Below are positions 12,801 to 24,246 of a stretch of 64,000 nucleotides of DNA, piece after piece. The notes below the pieces were generated by a model that worked only from the letters and a program-made list of their open reading frames with translations, made no database searches and was not told the DNA's origin. The number at the start of each line of letters is the position of its first letter. The first letter of the stretch is position 1. Source of the DNA: Phialocephala subalpina (taxonomy: Eukaryota; Ascomycota; Leotiomycetes; Helotiales; Mollisiaceae); the NCBI GenBank assembly GCA_900073065.1, contig FJOG01000004.1, positions 920,985 to 984,984 of the forward strand. The letters are read 5' to 3'. Position numbers and translations under genes: made by a program.

Positions 12801-14030
12801 AAGACAGCATCTACCTTTGAGCATTTCACTTTTCGATGAAAGGATAGCAATTAAGATTCAGACTGCAGTACAAATGTGTCCCAATGGACATACACAACGG
12901 AGCCATTCGTTCAGATGACCATGAGAAAGCTGCCGACTTGCAGCACTTTGTCATCCAGTCGCAGAAACAATTCATCAAGAGGTTGAGCAGGGGAAGAAAT
13001 TCCCGAGGCTACTTTCAGCAGATGAAACGACCGGAACTCCAGTGGATCACTCGTCCCCATCATCCCTAATCGGTTCCATCCCCTGTTCGATCTTGACCAT
13101 TAAGAATCGTGGGTCACAACTTCTTCAGGTGAAGAGAGTTGCACTCCCACCTGTTGGAGTTCTATCTCTATGATGAAATACACGAGAGTTAGAATGATTG
13201 ATGTTCCTCCTCGTGCTCTAATAAGCACAAGAAATGCTCCTAGAACTATCGTCCGGTTCAAGAGAGCCATCTTTGTTATAAGGCCTCGAATAACCAGGCG
13301 AAGAAATTCAGGATGGAGCGAATGGTGATATCCTTATTGAAGTTGCCGAGATGCCATTCATGTTTGGGTCTGGTACTAGATAACTCTTCTTGAAATTCTC
13401 TATCACACGAACGAGACTGTACTTCAGCACAGACAGTAACACATTCCACGATAAAAACGCAACGAGAGCTATCGGAGACAGAGATACAGCTGCATATTAA
13501 ATGGCAGAAATATACGACTCAAGCTTCAGAGTCGAGGAGAATCTCCGACACTCGAACAGCATCAAATGTCAAGACAAATGACGAGACCCAAAATGCGGGC
13601 AGATCAATATGGGTACTTTGATAAAATGGACTGAGACTTGTTATGGGACGGATGACATCCTCACGTTTCATCGAACTGGAAGAGCACACTTTTAAACAAT
13701 GTGAACCTAACGCAAGGAAGGAGTTTGGTTGCAGAAGATTAGTGCAAAGTGCGAAAGGTGCCTCTGCGAGCCCTGAATCCTGTTCGTCAACTCCTGGGGC
13801 CCACTCGCCCTTGATCGATGACTTCAGCTACAGGACGTTTTCGGAATGAGTTCTGCTAGCAATTGGGAAGACAAGAGTAAGATTGAAGGATGATGCATTC
13901 TCTCATGCCAAGCTACTGCATGTCCAATCCATTCTTTCTTTACCCAACCTCATCCTCGTTACATAGTCTCCTTCTGTCTCTTTCATATCTCGATCAAAAG
14001 ACTTTAATAAAAGATTCGACGTTCAAGTTC
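12801..14030. other. intergenic
   Basis: Only short frames (the longest about 68 codons) without recognisable domains. It may contain more HET-gene debris, but I see no HET motif here. Confidence 0.4.
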
Positions 14031-14619
14031 CTAACCGCTATCAGACATCAAATCTAATGTGCTCCTAGTCAAAACACAGCACTTACTTTTTTGTCTCCTT
14101 CTGTCCACACGAATCTTCTTCTTCCTCGGCTTCTTCTTCGGCCTCCTCTTCGATAGGAATTTCTCTTCCAGAATGACCAAAACACCCACAGCCTGCCTTC
14201 TTCCCTCGATTACTTGTCTGCTTCCATCACTTGTAAATTTAACCCTGCATATTGTCTGCATGCCGGGCGGGCGAGGATCCAGTTCCTCACACCTCTTTTC
14301 CCTTTTCCAATGGCTGCAGTCTATAATTTCTTGTCCATTGTAATACCGCAATTGACCCCAGGGTGCTTTGTGCCTGAAAGCTTCACCAAGCTTGGGTGTT
14401 TGGTCTTGGGCGAGTTCCGAAGTAGCAATATCGTCTTCCCATGATGACCTCGCGATCACCAAACGATTTCTGATTGCTAGTATTTTTCTGTATCGCTCGG
14501 CTTGCGTTAGTTCTTTTGACGAGGGGATCTTTGATTTGTTGTGACAGTTCGTATTTGTTGACTTCTTCCCGGACTCGAGTAAAGGTGGCCACGAAGCGGG
14601 ATATTTCGGGCTCTGTCAT
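14031..14619 (-). pseudogene. small hypothetical gene with an apparent one-base frameshift
   Basis: On the minus strand an ATG at 14619 opens a frame with protein-like composition (TEPEISRFVATFTRVREEV). After the residues DPLV the coding character moves to the next frame, where it continues as ELTQAERYRKILAIRNRL and on to a lysine/arginine-rich tail (KRRPKKKPRKKK) ending at 14031. Skipping one A in the four-A run at 14514-14517 joins both halves into one basic protein of about 195 residues. I do not recognise the family. It could be a recent pseudogene, an assembly error, or chance overlap of two open frames. A GTAAGT near the 3' end might start a small intron. Confidence 0.4.
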
Positions 14620-15393
14620 CGTTTGGAGGGGTTAAGAGGTAGAGGGAAATGCTGCTGGTAGTAGAAGAGGCAGATACTGTGCAGGAACGACTAGGGCGAC
14701 ACATGGTGTATGCGTATGACTGCATTGAAGACAAAGAATGACGAGAAAAGCTTGAAGTGCCGCAAGAGCGTGCAGATGCCAGGTCAGAGGAAATCAGGAT
14801 ATAGCACTGTGAGACGGTGAGACGAAGCTTGCCAGGTCAACTGACGAAGGAGACTTGGTCAACTCATCTTCATGAAAGTGCCAACTTAACGTCGGATATT
14901 CTGGGAAAGAGCACTCGGAGGAGACGAGCTTCATGGTTCAAGTTGAAATGCGGGGCAAACGTCGTGTTCCTTGCTGAACGACTTCGCTAGCGTATATAAC
15001 CGTAACCTTAAGCACCTCCCCCTCCTTGGATTCCTTCTTTCGCGCCTCTCCTTCGTCTCTTCAAAATTCTCACCGCAAGCATCGACTCACGGCATTTTGA
15101 TCCAAGGAAATCCCACCTTGTGCTTCGGTTCCATGCAGCCTGAATCCCGCATTTCTTGCATAAGGAATGTCGTATCGAACTCAAAGAATCAAGCCAGCAA
15201 GAATGAGAGAAGACGTCCGAACGCAGGTAAAGTAAATTTAAATCAAATGTTCAAAACGGACCGAATTTCATCAAGGTGACAGGCAGGCACTTGAGAGCTC
15301 AAAGAGAGCTACGCCCAGTCGTGCCTTCTCGACTCGAAGCATCAAACGAGGAGAACGACCCTCCGCTCGAAGCACATCTCGACTAACCTTACT

Positions 15394-15421
15394 GTACTGT
15401 ACCTAAGGTTAGGTACAGTAC
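15394..15421. repeat. 28-base inverted repeat
   Basis: Two perfect 13-base arms (GTACTGTACCTAA and its reverse complement) flank a GG centre. It lies 1.07 kb upstream of the acyl-CoA synthetase start. It could form a cruciform or be a remnant of a small inverted-repeat element. No target-site duplication is obvious. Confidence 0.8.
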
Positions 15422-15443
15422 CAGCAGACTTGGAAAGCTCTTT

Positions 15444-16322
15444 CCGAGGCCATCCATTGCTTTGTATTAATCCTCGTTTTCAACGCTCCTTCTCGGAAGA
15501 TCAAACCCAGCAGCTAACGAGCCTCCAGTCTCCCGTCGAAGGACATCTCGACTAAGCAGCGGTCTCCAAACCCTCTTCTGGGGTCCTTCTCCATGGTCGC
15601 ATTTAGAAGTGCCTAGGAAGATTGAGCTTCACAATTGCAAACCTCGGCCTCAACAATTCAGGGGCAACTAACTCGGTTCTCCTTTTCAATCCCCAATCCA
15701 CAAATTTCCCCACCGGCACTGCTCAGACACATGCAAAAGCTGGGGCATGTGATCTGAAACTTCACTTCATCCATCAGCACCGTGGCGATTCGGGGAGGGA
15801 AACCCCGACGAGACGTCAATCATACCGGCCGTTGGCGTACAGCATGCAGGTCGCTCAGGCTGTCGTGCTGTCATGCGCAACAACATCCCCGCAAGAACTC
15901 TATCTCACCTTAGCCTCGTGGAACATCGCATGTGAATGTACCGTATACTACCTCGAACAAAATATACGTCTCACAACCTTTTCTTCACAAAGTGTGCACG
16001 ATTTGATTCGAACCTCGAAGTTAAATCATTACAGTCCACATATCGACGAGATATGCATGATTTGCAAGCACGATTCCCCTTCTCGGGCGCTCCGCAAATT
16101 CTCGCCAGGGCAGAGCGGAGCACGGTCGAGATGCAGCATAGAACTTCAAGCCTGCCGAGGCACAGGATCGAGTCAAGCCCGCCAACCAAATCGAGGTCTT
16201 GCGGCCGAATGACCAGAGAACGCACATGCCGACGCTCCCTTCACAGCAAATATCTCTCTTTCCTTTTCTTCGTGTTTTGGGATTTTGCATCGGTTCTTTA
16301 GACCGTAGACGATAGACCGAGG
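15444..16322. promoter_or_regulatory. cluster of four CCTCGG hexamers (FarA/FarB-type sites)
   Basis: CCTCGG or its complement CCGAGG occurs at 15444-15449, 15642-15647, 16155-16160 and 16317-16322, that is about 1042, 844, 331 and 169 bases before the ATG of a peroxisomal acyl-CoA synthetase. In Aspergillus this hexamer is the core site of the fatty-acid regulators FarA and FarB in front of beta-oxidation genes. About 0.5 copies would be expected by chance in this length. Binding is inferred, not shown. Confidence 0.45.
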
Positions 16323-16485
16323 ACCGAAGACACGAAGAAGCGCTGCATAATTGTGGAAGTAAGTTCGGACAAGCTCTGAGACTTTTGTCTCAAACCCAGC
16401 GGAAACGTTTACTCTACAGTACATTCCAGACGCTAACCTCTCCCCTTCACATAGACAACCCTCCTCGCACACAGAGAGATTACTC

Positions 16486-18727
16486 ATGGCTCCAATTCAA
16501 TACCCCACCGATCCAGACGCTCTCGTCAAGGCGCTGCGAGCCCCTCCTCCGCCAGGCTCGCCTTATTCCCTCCCAATTCCTGGCAGCGAAAAGGAAGGCC
16601 GCACAGCTGTCTACAGACATTGGCGGTTCGTCGATAGTCCGCTCTTGACGACGCTGGATCCGAAGGTTCTCACGGCTCACGATGCATTCGAGTATACGGT
16701 CAAGAAACGGCCAAACGCAAGATGTTTGGGAAGTCGTCCATGGGATCCGGTCACGAAGACATTTGGAAAATATGAGTGGATGACATACGCGGAGACTGCT
16801 TCGCGGAGGAAGAACTTTGGTGCTGGTGTCGTGGAATTGCATAAGAAGGCGGGAGTTACAGACGAGAAGTACGGTGTTGGACTGTGGTGTCAAAATCGCC
16901 CCGAATGGCAGATTTCTGGTGAGCTCCATAATGTCCAAGTTGAGATGGGACTTTACTGACATTCGTAGATTTGGGCTGCATGTCTCAATCCCTCTTCACC
17001 GTCTCCATCTACGATACTCTGGGCCCAGACACCACCGAATACATCGTCAACCATGCTATGCTTACCTGTGTCATCACGTCCCTTCCACACATTCCAACCC
17101 TCCTGAAGCTCGGAAAGAGGATACCAACATTGAAGCTCATTATCTGCTTGGACCCATTGGATGCAGGAGAGCGACCTGGCAACACGAAATCAGACATCCT
17201 GAATAGCCTGGCTGCCGATGCAGGCATTGCAATCCACTATATTAAGGATGTCGAGGCGCTCGGAGCTGCTTCTCAACTACCCATGAAGCCACCTCGGCCC
17301 GACGATATCATCACAATCAACTATACTTCAGGAACGACTGGCAACCCTAAGGGAGTGGTTTTGACACATGCAAATGCCGTTGCTGCCACTGCCGTTGCTC
17401 GAGTTACAAGCGATACAGTGGCCTCTGATGTCTTGATTTCATACCTCCCTCTTGCACACATTTACCAGCGAGTAGCGGAACATGGCGCCCTGGCAGCCGG
17501 GTCATCCATCGGATACTTCCGAGGAGATATCCTGGGTCTCGTGGACGACATGAAGATCCTCCGCCCAACAGGCTTCAACTCCGTTCCACGACTCTACAAC
17601 CGCTTCGGCTCCGCCATCCGAGCAGCAACCCTCGATGCACCAGGTCTTAAAGGCACAATGGGTCGCCATGTAATCAACACCAAGCTCGCCTCCATGAAAC
17701 TTCCACCCGGCCAAGCAACAAACAAACACATGCTCTGGGACCGAATCTTCACTCCCAAACTCACCTCCGCCTTCGGCCTCCAACGCTGCCGCGGAATGGT
17801 CAGCGGTTCCGCTCCTCTCGATCCCACGCTCCAACAATTCCTCCGCGCCGCCTTCGGAAACGACATCATCCAAGGTTACGGCTTGACAGAAACTTATGCC
17901 GTCGGTCTCGCACAACTCGAAGGCGACTTCTCAGCCGGAAACTGCGGCGCCATGGGAGTAGCCTCCGAAGCCTGTCTCCAATCCGTCCCAGACATGGACT
18001 ACAACGTCACTGACTCCCCCAACCCCCGCGGTGAGCTTCTTATCCGAGGAAAGACCCGTTTCCGCGAATACTACAAGAATGAAGCCGAGACTGAAAAGGC
18101 TATCATTGAAGATGGATGGTTCCGTACCGGCGATATTGCTGAAATCGACTCCATGGGTCGATTCAAGATCATCGATCGCGTGAAGAATGTTCTAAAGCTA
18201 GCGCAGGGAGAATACATCTCCCCCGAACGAATTGAGAATGTATATCTCGCTAACACAAACATCATTTCTCAAGCCTACGTTCACGGCGACTCCACTCAAG
18301 CTTTCCTCGTCTCAATCTTCGGCATTGATCCCGTTGCGTTCGCACCGTTTGCGAGCAATGTGTTGAAGAAGAGTATTAAACCCGAGGATGTTGAGGAGAT
18401 CAAGGCGGCGGCTAGGGATATCAGGGTTAGGAAGGCGGTTGTTAGGGAGCTGGAGAAGATTGGAAAGAAGAATAAGTTTAATTCTTATGAGAGGGTGAGG
18501 AATTGTCATTTGGAGATTGAGCCGTTTACTATTGAGAATGAATTGATGACGCCTACGTGAGTATTCCTTTCCCCTTTCACTCATGTTTGCGGTATTTGAA
18601 CGATTGCTGACGGACATTAATTAGGTTGAAACTCAAGCGTCCTCAATCAGCGAAGAAGTTCAGAGCGGAGATTGACAGGATGTATGCCGAGTCTCTTGCA
18701 GAGGAGACTCCGAGAGCAAAGTTGTAG
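16486..18727 (+). CDS. Long-chain fatty acyl-CoA synthetase, peroxisomal (Faa2-like)
   Basis: The 707-residue protein has three exons: 16486-16918, 16969-18556 and 18625-18727. It activates fatty acids to acyl-CoA with ATP and CoA (EC 6.2.1.3). ANL-superfamily motifs are complete: the P-loop-like YTSGTTGNPKGV, the IQGYGLTET motif, and the fatty-acyl signature from DGWFRTGDIAEID to DRVKNVLKLAQGEYISPE, which includes the hinge and the catalytic-loop region. The protein ends in AKL, a canonical C-terminal peroxisome-targeting signal (PTS1), placed in the small third exon and following PRSAKKF-like helical sequence. No membrane segment is obvious. With the CCTCGG cluster upstream this points to peroxisomal beta-oxidation rather than ER lipid synthesis. 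Confident on family, fairly confident on location. Confidence 0.95.
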
Positions 18728-20331
18728 ATGGAAGAGCTAGAGCTTTTTGTAAATATAGAATCCTTGTTTGGGTACGATCGATTCCGCTTCTTCGTCTCAA
18801 AACTCGAGCCCAGTTTGTGCTGAGGAAGATATCTGAAGTATGGAGAAGTGGGTCGGATGCAAACATAAGATAGGTTTGAATGGAGAGAGTTTGAACACAC
18901 GCTCGAGGTCTCTCCCATTAGTGATCTCCGTTTACCAGAATCTTTGCGAGACAGAGGGACATTGAAAATGCTTTCGATGTCCCAACTTCCGATGTTCATT
19001 CACCCAGAATTCAATGTCCGATCTCGTCTCGTACACTTGCGAAGTTCATTGTCAGAACCTCTCGTTTAATATTGACGATATTCTCAATGTCCCTCATCTC
19101 AACAAATTTTATTCCATCTCAGTTAAAACCCAATGTGCATTCCAAACTCAAACCATCCCACTGTAAAATCCGATCTCGCCTCCAACAATCTCCTCATCTC
19201 GATATCTGAATCTCACATCCATTTACCCTTGTGCTCGCCTTCACCTCCTCAATCGCTTCAATTCATTTTGATTTAGATGCCTTAATATCTCACCTCAGCT
19301 TAGACATCCCAGCTCCTCTTCGTCATGTTTGATCTTATCCTTCTGTTTTCACTTCCACTCACTTGTTTCATTCCATTTTTTCCGATTCTTCTCTATCTTT
19401 CCCCATCTCATCTCATTCAAAACACATCTCAAACTCTCCTGTCTCAAGCTCACTCATCCTCATCTTGATATTCAGCCTAAAGCTCATAATAAGAATTCCG
19501 CTCTCAAAACATTTCACCTCTGAAACTTTAACAAGGAAATAACTTTAGGAATTAGAAAGTGGAAGGGAAGGAGTAGAAGGACTATCACATAGAAGCAGAC
19601 AATAAATCCATCCCCCCTCTGTTTCTTCTAGATGTTTGAATTTTCCTTTCTCTATCTCATGATTTGGGGGCCAGAATTGCGGGGTTGGCCACACCAAGTT
19701 CATCGGCTCGAGTACTCATAGCAGCGTTCTTCGTGATCTCTTCAGAGCAAAATTAAGGAGGAACACGGTAGGAGACTTAGAGAAGTTTCGATACTGAATT
19801 AGAGATGGATTTTAGTAGAGAACAAGACTTGAATGGTGGCAATTGATGAAGTAAGATGACGTCTAACTTGTTTCTCAGTTGCTGCTGAGTCGCACTGGTG
19901 ACCCCGCCTTCAACCTAGCGGCCTCAAGCTAAGAAGTCTTCATATCACAATCATCAAAACATCGTCTTGTGCATATGCATTGCAATTAATTTATTATTAA
20001 TTACACTTTTAGTAGTCTATCAGGAAGCAACACGTTAACGCCTGGGTATGTCCGGCCTCGAGATAAAAAGGGAAAAAGACGACGGAGCAACACCAGTCTA
20101 GCAAATCTCTCTTCCAACCAATCTGCCACGACTTGAACCATGACCAACAATCTAGATGAAAAGGTTTCCAAATTCTTGCAGTCGAAGGAGAAGAGGCGGA
20201 CACTCCAGTCGGAAGTAGAGATTGCATGCTGACGCTCAACTCGTCTGGAAGTTTGTACAAGTAAATCGTTCCCCGTCTAGACGCCGAACACCAAAAATGC
20301 TGCAATTGCGCCTGTCATGATATGGATTCGT
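18728..20331. other. convergent intergenic region
   Basis: This lies between the 3' ends of the acyl-CoA synthetase and PMA1 genes. It is pyrimidine-rich at about 19050-19520 and AT-rich at about 19985-20015. Open frames are short and antisense to each other. I see no gene; presumably 3' UTRs and spacer. Confidence 0.4.
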
Positions 20332-23300
20332 TTATGCGGACTTTTCGTGTTGGGTGGAAACACGTTGAAGTGAGACGACTATGAAACTGATTAGCAAATA
20401 TATTCGAAACGAAGGGTATCTTGCACGACTTACCAAAATCTTCAAGTGATCTTTGCTTCGCCTTCTGCTTAATTGATTTCCCATGCATAAGGTTGTCGAA
20501 GCCTTTACTGTCCTGGAGTAGGTAGTAAAGACCTCCCATGATGCAGAAAATGCCGAAGGAAAAAACCCAGATACGAACGACGGCGACAATCGAGGTTTGT
20601 TCGCCCTTAAGGAAGAAACCAAAGAGGGTGAAGAAGGTTGCAATGATATCGACGACCAAGATGGCACCAGACAACTGCCATGAAGGGAGAGACGACCAGA
20701 AAGGACCATTGGCACGGGTGATGAAAATCAACCAGTTCTCAGTGAGAGAGATCTCCAAGAAGAGGACTGCGTCGATGTTCCCGAAGTTCTGAACGATACC
20801 ACCATTCTTACCACGAGCAAGCATGGTAGTGAGGGTGATCCAGGTACCAATTGCAAGAACGATACCGAGGAGGACAGACATACCCCAAAGCTTTGGCAAG
20901 TTCCACTTGACAGGAGTCTTGGAGAATGGTGCATTGTCGTAGGCGATGGCCAGGGTGGCAACATCAGCGAAGATAGCGATGAAGACGACCAACTCAATGT
21001 TGAGAGACTGGTTCAAGATGGCGATCCAAAGACCGAGGAAGATTTCCAAGTGGATGGACAGGGCGATACGGTAGACGACATACGCGTACATACGATGGAA
21101 GATCTGTCTAGAGGTCTTGAGAGCATCGATGATAGCACCGAGTCCAGGAGCCAAGAAGACAATGTCAGCAGCAGAGCGCGCAGCATCAGAAGCGCCCTCG
21201 ACAGCGATACCAGTATCAGCCTTCTTGAGAGATGGGGCATCGTTGACACCATCACCAGTCATAGCCACAAGGTAACCACGTTGCTGGAGAATCTCGACGA
21301 CATTGTACTTGTGTTGTGGGAAGACCTCAGCGAATCCATCAGCAGCTTCGACGAAATCATAGACCTCGGAACCTGGCATATCTCCACCACCACCAAGACC
21401 AAGACGCTCAGCGTTGTAGACATTGGTACCGAGACCGAGCTGGCGAGAAGTTTCACGAGCAATACCAACGGCATCGCCAGTCAACATCTTGATTGAGAGA
21501 CCGAGAGTCTTGGCTTCGTTGATAGTACGGGCAGTGTCATGACGAGGAGGATCAGAGCAAGGCATGATACCCAGAATCTCCCAGGAACCCTCACCTCGCT
21601 TGCGGGCAACACCGAGGGAGCGGAAACCGCGAGTAGCGAATTCAGCGACCTTGTTCTTGTAGGCTTGGTCAATGTCCTCAGGAATGGGATGATCCTCCTC
21701 AACAGTCTTCAGAACGAAAAGTGGTGCGCCCTTGACACAGACAATGCGCTCACCTTGGGGTGACTCGACAACAGCCTGGACCTTCTTGGAGACAGGGTCG
21801 AAGGGGTGGAACGCGATAACTTTGTACTTGGACAGGACGGACTTGGCGCGAGGATAGTATCGGAGGGCCTTGAGGAAAGCCTTGTCAATGGCATCGATAC
21901 CCTTCTTCTTGCGGGAAGCAGCAAGACAGGCAGTCAACATGAGATCATCAGGCTCGACACCTGGGACGGTGAAGGGTTCAGCGAGTGAGAGCTTATTCTT
22001 GGTCAAGGTACCTGTCTTATCCGAGCAGAGAATCTCGACACCAGCCAGGGATTCAATGGCAGAGAGCTTTTGGACAATAGCCTTCTTCTTGGCGAGGTAG
22101 GCGGCGCCGACAGCCATTGTAGTGGTAACGACAGCTGGCAGACCGACTGGGACACCAATGATGGTAATGGCCAAGGTATATTCCAGAATCTTAACGATTG
22201 GGTTGGATCGGTAAAACGACGAGATCCAGACTACCAAGTTGGTGAAGATGACCAAGATCAAGAGAACCGTTCCAATGCCGTTCAGGACTTCAGTGAAGTG
22301 ACCAGTGGTACCAGAGGCTTTGTTCACGAGAGCAGCGGCACGACCAACGAAGGTGTTGTCACCAGTGGCTGTGATAACCATAAAGCCATCACCACGCTTG
22401 ACGCCAGAAGACGCGAAACACTGATCTCCCTTGTGCTTGTCAACCGCAAGTGATTCGCCAGTGATGGCAGATTGATCGACTTGAAGGTATGTATCGTTGG
22501 AGACAATGCGCCCGTCTGCGGGGATGATGGTACCCTGGAAACAAAATGTAAGTACAAGCCAAGACGCGACTTTGAAGCTCAACTGCTCTCACCTCTTCAA
22601 TTTGCAGGATGTCACCAGGAACGACCTCAGGAGCCTCGATTTCGTATAGGCGACCATCACGGAGAACAACAGCCTTCAGGGCAAGGGTTTTCTTCAATTC
22701 TTCGACGATCGAACCGGCCTGGAATTCTTGGATGAAACCAACTGAGGCATTGAGGAGAAGCAACGCGCAGATGACCCCGAAATCGACCCAATCTTGGAGG
22801 CCTGCAGCAAGGACAGCGGCAGCCTATGAAAAACATTGTAGTTAGCACGGACTGTACGGAGGAGTAGCCGTATTATGCCTGCAAACAGCTCTGCAATTAG
22901 ATGGCATCTGAGAAGCTGGAAACATGTGGGTAGAGCTGGCAGATGCTTCCCCGAACAGAAAAGGATATTAGGACATACCTCCATAACGAATTGAATAGGG
23001 CCAACGAAGTACATGAGAAACTTAAGGATCAAGTTCTCCTTTTCTTCCTTCATTTGGTTCAGGCCATACTTCTTCCGACGCGCAACGACCTCTACTTCTG
23101 TCAAGCCAATGTCAACCGGTGTTTGTAATTCAGACTCAGGAATAGTGCGCCCAGTGCCCACAGGAGCATCCTCGTCCTCTTCTTCGTCAGCGATGTGACC
23201 ATCTTGCGACTCGAGCTCATCGATCAGAGCATCCATATCCGCGTCTTCTTCTTCTTCCTCTTCGACGACAGGCTTCTGGGGTGGGTAGGAGGGGTCGACA

Positions 23301-23413
23301 TGGCCAGTCTTTTCGTCAAAGCTGCCCGACTCGATTGTCGTGTCTAGATGATTGGGATTGCCGGATGTATGATGGTTGGGATAAGTGCCGATTGCACCGT
23401 GTGTGTCCGCCAT
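20332..23413 (-). CDS. PMA1: Plasma-membrane H+-ATPase (P3A-type proton pump)
   Basis: The 937-residue protein has exons 23413-22979, 22823-22593, 22534-20434 and 20378-20332, all in frame. It hydrolyses ATP to pump protons out, energising nutrient uptake and setting cytosolic pH. Signatures: the acidic N-terminus ([16 protein letters not shown]) before the first helix; TGES in the actuator domain; the phosphorylation site [16 protein letters not shown] in the nucleotide-binding domain; [20 protein letters not shown] and [18 protein letters not shown] at the hinge. The C-terminus QRVSTQHEK carries the adjacent Ser-Thr pair that in yeast is phosphorylated on glucose addition to relieve autoinhibition, and it is completed by a 47-base last exon. 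Length is close to the 920 residues of the Neurospora enzyme. It is the essential, strongly expressed isoform type, judged by near-complete conservation. Confidence 0.97.
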
Positions 23414-24213
23414 AATTGCAATGTGGAGAGAAGCTCTGCTTCAAGCTCCGAGAAGTATGGGTATGCTCGATCTCAATTTTAGGTACAAGCTATGCTGAGG
23501 GAACGATTGTTGTAGGATCTGCGATGAATAGGGGGTAGGTTGCGGATGACGATCTGCACGTAGCAGTCGAGACTGACACCGCGGGGTGAAGGGGAGGAAG
23601 GTGAGGTTGTCGATGTGTGGAAGGAGCTTTTTTGAGAATGCGGTCGTGAAGGTATTTAATCTGGACGGGCAGCAGCAAGCCCATGTCTAGCGTTGGTCGC
23701 TTGTCGTTAGGCCAGCCCTTGACCTGGAGATAAGTGGAAACCAGCGGGCACGAAAATTTAGGTGCAACAGTTATGGTAAAGCGGCGATGTGGAGCACCCA
23801 AAGAACACCACCCAAGACTGCAGAAGACCTCCAAGCAAGCAGGGCCAGCAGCTATTCAGAGTGGGAATATTTCATTAGATTCTCCCTTCAATATTCTGGC
23901 TGTGAGGTTAGTCTTACAATAGAGTTATTTGTTATTTGTCCTCTATTGTGCTGCTGGTCATGGCAATCATGATGCAAACACTGCTTGATACTTGACTTGG
24001 GAGCTTTAGTGAGCCATGACATTGACATTTTGGTTGACCATTCTTAGGCAAAGAGTATCGGTCATTCCATACTACCAATGGATAAGAACCTTACTGTACA
24101 ACTAGCTAGCTAGCTATACGACTGCACCGTTTGTATTTCCTTCTTGTCACATCTGATGGGAACATCTTGGCGGGGTATCAAAATACCTCAAGCAAGCCAG
24201 ATAGCATGTGCTT

Positions 24214-24246
24214 CAACTCCAACTCCAACTCCAACTCCAACTCCAA
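24214..24246. repeat. hexanucleotide microsatellite (CAACTC)5.5
   Basis: Five perfect copies of CAACTC plus a half copy. A chance open frame through it reads as alternating Asn-Ser. Confidence 0.9.

Larger units (their letters stand above)
14620..16485. other. intergenic, promoter side of the acyl-CoA synthetase
   Basis: No gene is supported. It holds a 28-base inverted repeat (15394-15421) and four copies of the CCTCGG hexamer, both described separately. The open frames at 15622-16212 and 15936-16301 start without a convincing context and match nothing known. Confidence 0.45.

Noticed and set aside
15622..16301. overlapping plus-strand frames of 196 and 121 codons
   Set aside because: The longer one starts at TTG, neither has recognisable sequence, and they overlap the promoter region with CCTCGG sites.
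21050..21496. 148-codon open frame antisense to PMA1
   Set aside because: Shadow of a strongly conserved coding exon, with no start context or domain.
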